IMG/VR virus record: IMGVR_UViG_3300046512_000375
Span: 1 to 56,939 of that record
DNA length: 56,939 bases
Strand: one strand, 5' to 3'
DNA from: a virus
This document shows positions 24,117-30,390 of the stretch, in pieces. The position numbers and the translations under genes are program-made. The notes below the pieces were generated by a model. It had not been told where the DNA came from, did no database searches, and saw nothing but the letters and a program-made list of their open reading frames with translations. Position 1 is the first letter of the stretch. Each line of letters begins with the position of its first letter.

Positions 24117-24149
24117 CCCACAAAGATAAGCTAAAAAAACAAAGTAAAG

Positions 24150-24215
24150 AACATTTGTACTATATGACGATTAAATGACATATATAATAAATAAGTAATG
24201 TACATTTGTTCTATA
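24150..24215 (+). promoter_or_regulatory. Divergent promoter region with paired 15-bp repeat
   Basis: AACATTTGTACTATA (24150-24164) and TACATTTGTTCTATA (24201-24215) are direct repeats with 13 of 15 bases equal and 51 bp apart. The second includes a -7 box TACATTTG for the rightward gene at 24233. The first lies toward the minus-strand gene. They are plausible operators for a common regulator. Confidence 0.45.
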
Positions 24216-24232
24216 CAAAAGAGATAAAGATT

Positions 24233-24520
24233 ATGAAAACTATGATTATTAAGCCTCAACACGAAACAACAGTAATTGGTCAAATGCTTTCGTTGAAATC
24301 TCAGATAGATTATCATAAAAAAGAGATTGCGCCAAATTTATATCAGGTTGAAGAATGGGAGCAAAAAGAATATTTAGCTGTGAACGCCGCAAATAAATTA
24401 GAGCTTGAAAGGCTTAAACAAGTTATAATAGAAGACAAACCAACCTTCAACAACTTTTTCCAGCAATATTCATCAGGTTTATGTGTGGCAATTTTTATTA
24501 ATAAATACATCTTAAAATAA
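24233..24520 (+). CDS. Hypothetical helical protein
   Basis: 95 aa from ATG 24233. An in-frame TTG at 24206 lies in the -7 box and is rejected. Long charged helix in the middle (LSLKSQIDYHKKEIAPNLYQVEEWEQKEY), hydrophobic C-terminus (GLCVAIFINKYILK). No family recognised. It has its own promoter and is divergent from the small reverse gene. Confidence 0.55.
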   Translation: MKTMIIKPQHETTVIGQMLSLKSQIDYHKKEIAPNLYQVEEWEQKEYLAVNAANKLELERLKQVIIEDKPTFNNFFQQYSSGLCVAIFINKYILK

Positions 24521-24552
24521 ATACTAATTAACTACATAATTTCATCAACAAC

Positions 24553-24747
24553 ATGCAGGAAAACGAATTTGGAATTATAAAAGTAGAGCAGCTGGCAAAG
24601 GGTGACCGCATCTGGTATGGTGGTGTAAAGTTCAGGGTTATCAGACCACATCACCAGGTGCCCGACCTGATCTACTGTGAAATGGATGAAAGCAAAGAAC
24701 ACTTTGTCTTCCTCTACAAGAATGCAGAAGTAGAACGAGAGCTATAG
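24553..24747 (+). CDS. Hypothetical small protein
   Basis: 64 aa. Beta-rich sequence (FGIIKVEQLAKGDRIWYGGVKFRVIRPH) that looks like a small barrel, as in SH3-like proteins; ends EVEREL. No named family. Lies 32 bp after the previous gene. Confidence 0.5.
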   Translation: MQENEFGIIKVEQLAKGDRIWYGGVKFRVIRPHHQVPDLIYCEMDESKEHFVFLYKNAEVEREL

Positions 24748-24753
24748 CACAAC

Positions 24754-24810
24754 AGCGCGACACCTAACCGGTTCGCGCTTACTGCCCCGCTTCCTTAATT
24801 GGTTGCGGGG
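24754..24810 (+). promoter_or_regulatory. Two-hairpin leader
   Basis: AGCGCGA/TCGCGCT (24754-24760 with 24773-24779) and CCCCGC/GCGGGG (24785-24790 with 24805-24810). The loops contain AACC and GGTT and could kiss. The next start codon is 11 bp later. No U-run, so it is more likely a translational or stability element than a terminator. Confidence 0.4.
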
Positions 24811-24821
24811 AATGGGTGGGT

Positions 24822-25133
24822 ATGAACTTAAAAAAGCAAATAGCCAAGCTGATCAAGGCATCTGGTTTGGAGAATAAAGAAGTAGTGGCAATTCTGGATG
24901 AGATCCGCAAGGATTACCACGATCGGAAGAACGTAGGAGATAAGGTTGTATCGGAACGGGAGTTATCTCCTTACATGGATGCCCTGATCGGTATGGAGCA
25001 TCATCCATTATCAAAAGATAAATCATGGGTATTTTTTAAGGGAGGTTGGCGTAAAGTTTATAGGGCTGTTAGTGGTGATAGGCACATCAAATACCTTGGC
25101 TCATTTATCCAGGTGAAGTTTAAGAAGAGATAG
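24822..25133 (+). CDS. Hypothetical protein before portal
   Basis: 103 aa from ATG 24822. N-terminal helix-rich region (LKKQIAKLIKASGLENKEVVAILDEIRKDYHDRK), then a beta-rich C-terminus (WVFFKGGWRKVYRA...). No family recognised. Preceded by the two-hairpin leader and followed by a terminator. Confidence 0.55.
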   Translation: MNLKKQIAKLIKASGLENKEVVAILDEIRKDYHDRKNVGDKVVSERELSPYMDALIGMEHHPLSKDKSWVFFKGGWRKVYRAVSGDRHIKYLGSFIQVKFKKR

Positions 25134-25168
25134 CGACCTTACTACACGCAACAAATAAACCCTCATCC

Positions 25169-25198
25169 AAAATACCCTGCTTTATGTGGGGTATTTTT
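25169..25198 (+). terminator. Terminator or attenuator upstream of portal
   Basis: AAAATACCC (25169-25177) pairs perfectly with GGGTATTTT (25189-25197), 9 bp, then U-rich. It ends the preceding gene. TATTTTTG (25192-25199) in its 3' arm also fits a -7 box, so the element may both end one transcript and start the portal transcript. Confidence 0.65.
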
Positions 25199-25228
25199 GC
25201 TTTTGCCTATTCGGCAATGGCATATAAT

Positions 25229-26656
25229 ATGGAGAAAGAGGAACTAGAGGAGTTATTGGGTGATCCGAAGAAACTGGTGGAAACGGTGACCGATTTGGCA
25301 CCTGAAATACCGGAGTACGTGTACGATATTGAACCGGAGAACCATAAGGTTGTTAAAGATATTCTTTACCGGCCATGGCGTGATGTTGAGATAGCTACTG
25401 GTGTCCTCGATGCTTCCGGTAACATGACCTACCGCACTGAAAAACGTGATGTTCATCGTATTCCTTCTAATACTCAAAAGCAGATTACAGAATGGGCAGT
25501 TAGAATGGCCCTGTCTGGTGGTATCGAGATAGAAGCTGAAGTTCGCGATGGTAATGCCACTGATGAAACCATGCTTGCCATGCTTAAAAAGACATGGGAA
25601 GATAATAAGCTTGATTACATTGCCCAGAAGATCGATAAGATCAAAAAGAATTACACTCAATGTTTGGTTGTTTGGTATAGCGTGCCTATTGAAGAAGGAT
25701 TTTGGACCGGGATTGCACCAGATGCAACCATATTTAAAATGGAATGCTCCCTTTATAGTCCAGAAGATGGCAATATCATCATCCCGCTATATGATCAGTA
25801 CCGCAAGATGATCGCCTGCGCCCGTAAATACACTGTTAAGGTCGATAAAAAGGACGTTAATAAGATGGACCTATTTACAACAACGGCCTACATCACATTT
25901 TCTGAGGCTGAGGGTGCCTGGGCACAAGAAAAAAAGGTGGACATAAAGTACGGTAAAGCCAACTTCGTATTTCACGGACAGAAACGCCCACAATATGCTG
26001 ATGTATTGCCAAAAATTGAGCGTGTTGAGGAAGGTGATAGCGATACTGCAGATGAAAACCAGCAAAGTGCATTCCCAATCTTAGCGGCTACCGGAGAAAT
26101 AATTGCCAGTAGCGGTGGTGGCACTAAAAACACTCGTAAAAGCTTCCAATTGGCCGATGGAGGTGATTTAAAGTATGTTGAGGCTAAAGGCTCTCAGCAA
26201 TCTGCCAAAGATGAGCGAGAAAACCTTCGCCGGGATATTTACGACGAAACGAATACGCCTCAAATATCAATGGAGCAGATCAAAGGCTCATCGAACATAC
26301 CAGGTGTTGCTATCGAAATGATGTTCTTACCAGCAACCAATCAGGCTAAGTCTGATCAGCAGGGCGATTTGGGCATGGAATGGCAGCGCCACCTTAATTT
26401 CTTAAAATCTGCATTGGCTGTTCTTAACATTGCCGTAAAACCGAGCGTGAGCATGCCAGTTAAGCCAAAATTCAAAATAGAGCTACCACGCAACCTCACA
26501 GAGGAATATCAGCGTATAGTGCAACTGGTAGGGGCAGGGTTGATGTCAATCGAGACTGCCGTCAAAACGTTAGGTTTTACTGATAACATAGTCGAAGAGA
26601 TGGAGAAGATTGAGGCAGAAGTGGCTAAACGTGATGCTGCTAAGGCGCAGGCCTAA
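25229..26656 (+). CDS. Portal protein
   Basis: 475 aa from ATG 25229 (ATG 25217 is an alternative; neither has a ribosome-binding site). The sequence fits the SPP1 gp6-type portal of Bacteroidetes siphophages: an acidic N-terminus (EKEELEELLGDPKKLVE), a central wing region (VVWYSVPIEEGFW..., MDLFTTTAYITFSE) and a C-terminal crown helix ending DNIVEEMEKIEAEVAKR. The portal dodecamer forms the DNA gate at the capsid vertex. It follows terminase as usual, but the scaffold and capsid genes come only 9 kb later, after an accessory block. Confidence 0.82.
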   Translation: MEKEELEELLGDPKKLVETVTDLAPEIPEYVYDIEPENHKVVKDILYRPWRDVEIATGVLDASGNMTYRTEKRDVHRIPSNTQKQITEWAVRMALSGGIEIEAEVRDGNATDETMLAMLKKTWEDNKLDYIAQKIDKIKKNYTQCLVVWYSVPIEEGFWTGIAPDATIFKMECSLYSPEDGNIIIPLYDQYRKMIACARKYTVKVDKKDVNKMDLFTTTAYITFSEAEGAWAQEKKVDIKYGKANFVFHGQKRPQYADVLPKIERVEEGDSDTADENQQSAFPILAATGEIIASSGGGTKNTRKSFQLADGGDLKYVEAKGSQQSAKDERENLRRDIYDETNTPQISMEQIKGSSNIPGVAIEMMFLPATNQAKSDQQGDLGMEWQRHLNFLKSALAVLNIAVKPSVSMPVKPKFKIELPRNLTEEYQRIVQLVGAGLMSIETAVKTLGFTDNIVEEMEKIEAEVAKRDAAKAQA

Positions 26657-26674
26657 AACCCTAAATCCGGTTGA

Positions 26675-27484
26675 TTAAAAACGATATAAGTAATTGCAGT
26701 TAGGATTAATTTTAATAACTTCTTTTTTCAGATTGTCACGAGATATGATTCTTATTGAAGAATCAGGGGTATTGAATAAGAAATAATATTTTTGAGATTT
26801 ACCTATAAATAGCACTTTGGAAGTACATTTTATAATTTCGTTACTTTCAGTAACTAGTAATGTTCCTTGATATGGATTGTTCCTTCTTATATAAATTGAT
26901 TTGCTTACTGAAAAGGCAATTGTTGAAAAAAATAAAATTATAAGTGAAAAGAAAACTGTTGGATCAATGTACGGAAAATAATTTTTTATGATATAATAGT
27001 TACTACCTCTCATAAGTTTGAAAAGCCTGAACTTTAAGGTGTTTCCAACGATAATAAAGTATAATCCAAAAAAAATAATTGGCGAAACAGCCGCAAAGTT
27101 GATGTTATTTTCTGGGATTATAGTATCTAAAATAAAGTATATGATAAAGGATATTATACCGATTAAATACTGAGACTTTATTTTTGAAAAGTATATGGAT
27201 TTTTTCTCCTTGTAAGTTTTGGATATATCTAGTCTATTGGGTCTATCTCCGATATTTGGGACTAATACGAGAAAAGATTGAAAATACAGCAGACAGAAAA
27301 TAGAAATAATGATAAAATCTTTTGTTGATGAAATTATGATCTCAAAATAATCAAAATAGGTAATTGGAGAAAAGTTAAACTGATTGTAGTAGGCTATCAT
27401 TGACGCTTGAGAGAGTATCACGACCAAGACCGATAGTGGAATAAATTTAATGATCGAAAATTTTGGGCTGGTTTCTTCTGCCAT
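26675..27484 (-). CDS. Multi-pass membrane protein (moron)
   Basis: 269 aa, reverse strand, AT-richer than its neighbours. Hydrophobic helices at about 10-30, 50-75, 105-125, 130-150 and 175-197 suggest five membrane passes; a charged loop (DRPNRLDISKTYKEKKS) and a soluble C-terminal ~70 residues remain. No family recognised. It interrupts the rightward late genes just after portal, so it is a likely moron. Such membrane proteins in prophages often give superinfection exclusion or defence, but here that is only inference. Confidence 0.65.
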   Translation of the reverse strand: MAEETSPKFSIIKFIPLSVLVVILSQASMIAYYNQFNFSPITYFDYFEIIISSTKDFIIISIFCLLYFQSFLVLVPNIGDRPNRLDISKTYKEKKSIYFSKIKSQYLIGIISFIIYFILDTIIPENNINFAAVSPIIFFGLYFIIVGNTLKFRLFKLMRGSNYYIIKNYFPYIDPTVFFSLIILFFSTIAFSVSKSIYIRRNNPYQGTLLVTESNEIIKCTSKVLFIGKSQKYYFLFNTPDSSIRIISRDNLKKEVIKINPNCNYLYRF

Positions 27485-27580
27485 AATGAGAGCTATTTAA
27501 TTTTCTGTGAAGGTGCAAAAGAAATACTGCACTTGCAAATGTCTAATAGGGGGCAATTAGGACAAAGTGAAAATAAATCA

Positions 27581-27620
27581 TTCCCTTATTTGGGAAATTA
27601 GGGAAATATGTTTATTATTG
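27581..27620 (+). promoter_or_regulatory. GGGAA-box promoter D
   Basis: TTCCC (27581-27585), N6, GGGAA (27592-27596), N4, GGGAA (27601-27605). The best -7 box, TATTATTG (27613-27620), begins after 7 bp and has one mismatch to TAnnTTTG. It faces the tRNA/noncoding block. Confidence 0.65.
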
Positions 27621-27985
27621 TATAAGCAAAAGGCAGAAAGCTAATTGCCAAACGTTATTTGAAGTACCTGTACTAAGTCGCCACGATCTGAAACAAGTCG
27701 TGGCTTTGGCATTGAGAGCGTTAGCAACAGGCGGCAGATATGGGTTAGTGATCAGGATGGCCGCCTTTGTTTAAACAAAAGAAATTTTTTACTCAGCGAA
27801 TCACCGTAAATGGCAAAAGCGAGCTGTAGCGAATGCCCTCGAAGCATACACCGTGTAATAGTGTAGCTAAACAATAGTCCAGCCAGTATGTAAAATCGTG
27901 ACAGACCGGAAAGACAGTCAAAACAATAGGGTGACAGCAACGTGCTTAAACAACCGTGACCCAGTAGCCCTATTGTTATTTAAAC

Positions 27986-28057
27986 GTGCCGTTAGCTCCA
28001 GTGGTAGAGCAACCATCTTTCGGTGGTGTGTGGGTGGTTCGAATCCTCCACGGTACA
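27986..28057 (+). tRNA. tRNA-Glu(UUC)-like, non-canonical
   Basis: Acceptor GTGCCGT/ACGGTAC (7 bp, one G-U) and D-arm GCTC/GAGC are good, and the T-loop TTCGAAT is present. The T-stem GGTGG/CCTCC has a central T-T mismatch. The anticodon stem ACCAT/GTGGT closes a loop of only six bases (CTTTCG), which resembles the glutamate loop CTTTCAC with one base lost. No CCA is encoded. Either a decaying phage tRNA or a tRNA-like domain of the surrounding RNA. Confidence 0.55.
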
Positions 28058-28217
28058 CAAGGGACACAATAGTACTGCAATTGGAAAAGTCTCTATAAAC
28101 AAACAGGATTGCAGTGCCCGCCAAAAGACGGCAAATTTTTGGATGTATTTAATGAATAAACAACATTCTCAGTAGGAGGGGTGAGACACTGCTTTCTGAT
28201 CTAAAGCGGGGTAAAAA

Positions 28218-28290
28218 CAGGATGTATATCAGTTGGTAGATAGCTTGCTTTGGGAGCAAGAGGTCAAAGGTTCGAGTCCTTTTATCCTGA
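28218..28290 (+). tRNA. tRNA-Pro(UGG)
   Basis: Complete cloverleaf: acceptor CAGGATG/TATCCTG (one G-U), D-arm TATC/GATA with loop AGTTGGTA, anticodon arm CTTGC-TTTGGGA-GCAAG (anticodon TGG), T-arm AAAGG-TTCGAGT-CCTTT, discriminator A. CCA is not encoded. Lies in the noncoding block behind promoter D, probably to support phage codon use. Confidence 0.92.
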
Positions 28291-28294
28291 CATG

Positions 28295-28399
28295 GACTGG
28301 ACGAGTACATTTATAAACGTGAGATCACGGGAAATGGTTAATCGGGTGCCAATAGTCCGCACCATTATAAGCCCAGTCAGCGGGAATCCGCGAAGTACT
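28295..28399 (+). other. Possible RNA pseudoknot after tRNA-Pro
   Basis: GACTGG (28295-28300) pairs with CCAGTC (28373-28378) and AGTAC (28304-28308) pairs with GTACT (28395-28399), in a-b-a'-b' order. Nested inside are GTGA/TCAC (28319-28328), AATGGT/ACCATT (28333-28338/28361-28366) and, after a', GCGG-GAAT-CCGC (28380-28391). Short stems, so moderate support only. Confidence 0.35.
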
Positions 28400-28448
28400 G
28401 GCAACACATTTGGCCGCATGGTCATGGTTTAGTTTGAGGTTTGGTTTA

Positions 28449-28482
28449 GTAGTCGGGATTGGTTCTCCCGGCTACTTTTTTT
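28449..28482 (+). terminator. Rho-independent terminator of the tRNA block
   Basis: A 10-bp stem (28449-28458 with 28466-28475, one G-U), a 7-nt loop and seven U. It closes the transcript from promoter D, 40 bp before the YopX gene. Confidence 0.9.
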
Positions 28483-28521
28483 ACACCGTTACATCGCTCG
28501 GTTGAGCACAAAATATAGTTT

Positions 28522-28935
28522 ATGAGGGAAATTAAGTTTAGGGCATGGAATGGTCAATACATGATTAATTCAGAATACGGAGATTGGGTTTCTTTTGATG
28601 GCGTGATTTATAAAGAAGCCGATAAAACCTTCAATACTCCTAACATTGAAATTGAGAATAATAAATCTAAGCCGCTTTTAATGCAGTTCACAGGATTAAA
28701 AGATACTGAAGGTAAAGACATCTATGAAGACGATGTCTGTGAGGTTCGCATTAATATTCACGGCAAACCATCTGACGAGAAATTTAAAGCAGGCATTAAG
28801 TACAATGAGAATATTGGCGCATTTCAGATAAAATACAGGTGCATGGCAGGGGGTTTCTGCACGGATAACCTTGGTAGTTACTTTTTGAAGGTGATTGGTA
28901 ACGTACATAAGAACCCTGAACTATTAGGATTATGA
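28522..28935 (+). CDS. YopX family protein
   Basis: 137 aa. It has the family signature: MREIKFRAWN at the N-terminus, LLMQFTGLKDTEGKDIYEDDV in the middle and VIGNVHKNPELL at the C-terminus. YopX proteins are common in phages of Bacteroidetes and Firmicutes; their biochemical function is not established. First gene after the tRNA block terminator and coupled to a small membrane ORF by an ATGA overlap. Confidence 0.9.
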   Translation: MREIKFRAWNGQYMINSEYGDWVSFDGVIYKEADKTFNTPNIEIENNKSKPLLMQFTGLKDTEGKDIYEDDVCEVRINIHGKPSDEKFKAGIKYNENIGAFQIKYRCMAGGFCTDNLGSYFLKVIGNVHKNPELLGL

Positions 28936-29030
28936 TCCAATCCCGCACCACCATAACAAACGCAAAGCATATCCTTTGGTGGGTGTGCCTGGCAGCGCTA
29001 AGCGCATACACTTATTTCACTAACAATTAA
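28932..29030 (+). CDS. Micro-membrane protein (32 aa)
   Basis: ATG 28932 overlaps the YopX stop (ATGA). 32 residues: a short polar head (MIQSRTTITNAKH) and one membrane helix (ILWWVCLAALSAYTYF). Position and coupling support translation; no function known. Confidence 0.4.
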   Translation: MIQSRTTITNAKHILWWVCLAALSAYTYFTNN

Positions 29031-29031
29031 A

Positions 29032-29403
29032 ATGATAAAAGCAACAGAATTACGAATAGGCAATTTGGTTACCACCAAACATCCGGACAACTATAAACGA
29101 GTAATATCTTTAGACAACTGTATTCAGGTGACTGGCGATAGTGCATGGCATACCCAAGTTAGTGCCATCCCTTTATCCGAAGAAATTATTTTGAAGTGTG
29201 GGTTTGTTGCCGATCCATTTAATGGATCCTTTGAAACTTTTGATAATGGATTAAAACTTACAATAATCGATAAGTGTGGAGCATGTATGATCTACTTGTC
29301 AGGACCATTCGGAATGGTTGTTTTAAAACACATTGGAAGCCTCCACCAACTACAAAACTTATATTTCGCTTTGACAGGTAAGGAGCTTGTGTATTCGGCA
29401 TGA
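29032..29403 (+). CDS. Conserved phage hypothetical protein (ATELRIGN family)
   Basis: 123 aa. Starts MIKATELRIGNLV and ends LHQLQNLYFALTGKELVYS, the two ends of a protein type very common in Bacteroides and Pedobacter phages and integrative elements. The middle (PLSEEIILKCGF) also fits. Function unknown; the beta-rich N-terminus suggests a small barrel. Confidence 0.75.
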   Translation: MIKATELRIGNLVTTKHPDNYKRVISLDNCIQVTGDSAWHTQVSAIPLSEEIILKCGFVADPFNGSFETFDNGLKLTIIDKCGACMIYLSGPFGMVVLKHIGSLHQLQNLYFALTGKELVYSA

Positions 29404-29495
29404 CCATCAAAGCAATAACCTGGCTCGCTATCATAGTGATCAGCGCATGCCTTTGGACCGCCATCGGTTTGGCGATTAGTGCAGTAATTAAATAA
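29400..29495 (+). CDS. Micro-membrane protein (31 aa)
   Basis: ATG 29400 overlaps the previous stop (ATGA). 31 residues, almost entirely one membrane helix (ITWLAIIVISACLWTAIGLAI) with short ends. Same arrangement as the micro-protein behind YopX. Confidence 0.4.
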   Translation: MTIKAITWLAIIVISACLWTAIGLAISAVIK

Positions 29496-29503
29496 ACAAT
29501 AAT

Positions 29504-29842
29504 ATGAGAAGAACAATGATCGGGAGGGCTGCAGGTATTGGAGCTCTTGCAATTGCATCAATGTTGGGAGGCGCACAAGCTACACAACCATTAGTTGCTC
29601 AACAACACCAATCACAGGCACAGGGTGGCGAACTAAAAGCTACACGTGAGCATCGCAAAAGCAAAGAAGCTATTAACGTAAATGCCTACGGAGGTCTAGA
29701 TTTTAATCCATTCCTTTTCAATGATTCGGGCCTTTCGCCAAAAGAATACGGTTTGCGTTTTGGCACTGGCAAGTCTAGCAAAAATAAATCTAACCGGTTA
29801 CGTTACTCACACAATGCGAAGTTGAAAAGGAGGGGTAAGTGA
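29504..29842 (+). CDS. Hypothetical protein with N-terminal hydrophobic segment
   Basis: 112 aa. Residues 1-28 form a basic start with a hydrophobic stretch (RAAGIGALAIASMLGGAQA), either a signal peptide or a membrane anchor. The rest is basic and polar, ending in KLKRRGK. No family recognised. Its TGA overlaps the next ATG. Confidence 0.5.
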   Translation: MRRTMIGRAAGIGALAIASMLGGAQATQPLVAQQHQSQAQGGELKATREHRKSKEAINVNAYGGLDFNPFLFNDSGLSPKEYGLRFGTGKSSKNKSNRLRYSHNAKLKRRGK

Positions 29843-30000
29843 TGAATAAATTAATTGAAACCATGACCCCTGATGAGAAAGCAAACCTTTTAGTCGCTGT
29901 ATCTAAAGCTTTAGAAGCAAATAAGATAATCGGAACATATACATCAGTTAAGGAGCAGGGAATAAGGGTAATTCACGAAATATTAAAGTCAATTAATTAA
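29842..30000 (+). CDS. Small hypothetical protein (52 aa)
   Basis: ATG 29842 is coupled to the previous gene (TGATG) and preceded by AGGAGGGG (29829-29836), a ribosome-binding site. Sequence MNKLIETMTPDEKANLLVAV... is soluble and helical. Too short for most gene callers but well placed. No function known. Confidence 0.5.
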   Translation: MNKLIETMTPDEKANLLVAVSKALEANKIIGTYTSVKEQGIRVIHEILKSIN

Positions 30001-30001
30001 A

Positions 30002-30202
30002 ATGACACAAACAGCAATTTTAGAAAGAGAGAATAAGCGCTTGCGTGGCAACGAGCAGGCGAGCATTGATTTGTTTAAGCAATTATCCAAACAGGTTGGC
30101 ACTTATCATGGTGAACTTATAGCGCAGCACCTTTCAGTTTTAGGTGATAAAAAGTATAACGCCAAAGATTGGGATCTGGCAGATAGAAATGGAGAGCAGT
30201 AA
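30002..30202 (+). CDS. Small hypothetical protein
   Basis: 66 aa, hydrophilic and helical (ILERENKRLRGNEQASIDLFKQLSKQVG), perhaps a short coiled coil. Begins 1 bp after the previous stop. It ends just before the tRNA that reads in the opposite direction. Confidence 0.5.
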   Translation: MTQTAILERENKRLRGNEQASIDLFKQLSKQVGTYHGELIAQHLSVLGDKKYNAKDWDLADRNGEQ

Positions 30203-30237
30203 AAAGTATGGGGAGCCAGATCACTCCAAACTCCCCA
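30199..30237 (-). terminator. Terminator of the minus-strand tRNA
   Basis: On the minus strand, TGGGGAG (30237-30231) pairs with CTCCCCA (30215-30209) and is followed by TACTTTTTAC. It ends transcription of the tRNA gene; the stem would also act on the rightward strand. Confidence 0.7.
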
Positions 30238-30240
30238 CGG

Positions 30241-30324
30241 TGGCCGGGGCGGGACTCGAACCCGTACGCCCTTTCGGACACTAGTTTTCAAGACTAGCGC
30301 GTCTACCAATTCCGCCACCCGAGG
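30241..30324 (-). tRNA. Class II tRNA: Leu-like body with UGA (Ser) anticodon
   Basis: D-region TGGCGGAATTGGTAGACGCG and variable arm GTCC-GAAA-GGGC are those of bacterial tRNA-Leu, and the discriminator is A. The anticodon arm CTAGT-CTTGAAA-ACTAG carries anticodon TGA, which decodes the serine codon UCA. In the acceptor stem (CCTCGGG/CCCGGCC) the two outermost pairs are C-C mismatches, and the T-stem has one mismatch. It may be a pseudo-tRNA or a chimeric phage tRNA. Confidence 0.7.
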
Positions 30325-30354
30325 TAGAAATTATCATTCTCGGAGGGTGGAATT

Positions 30355-30362
30355 CAAAATTA
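30355..30362 (-). promoter_or_regulatory. Candidate -7 box for the minus-strand tRNA
   Basis: TAATTTTG on the minus strand, 31 bp before the tRNA 5' end. The -33 element is not clear. Confidence 0.35.
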
Positions 30363-30390
30363 ACATTTTAAACCATTAATCCATAAAATT

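Larger units (their letters stand above)
27626..28482 (+). ncRNA. Large structured noncoding region with embedded tRNAs
   Basis: About 860 bp from promoter D to a strong terminator with no credible protein gene. Stems include: 27646-27652 with 27705-27711 (7 bp) stacked on the hairpin 27680-27686/27698-27704 (7 bp); AGGCGGC/GCCGCCT (27729-27735/27760-27766); palindrome TTTGTTTAAACAAA (27766-27779); a 10-bp stem 27922-27931/27968-27977 just before a tRNA-like gene; and a possible pseudoknot at 28295-28399. Size, phage setting and embedded tRNAs recall the GOLLD/ROOL class of ornate large RNAs. Membership needs a covariance-model search. Confidence 0.5.

Noticed and set aside
24206-24232. TTG start for the 95-aa protein
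   Set aside because: It falls in the -7 box; ATG 24233 is used.
27752-28124. Three short ORFs in both strands
   Set aside because: They overlap the tRNA-like gene and structured stems, have no start signals and no protein-like composition.
28140-28217. Another tRNA (stem GCTTT-CTGATCT-AAAGC resembles an Ile anticodon arm)
   Set aside because: No acceptor or T-arm can be formed, because the bases needed belong to tRNA-Pro.
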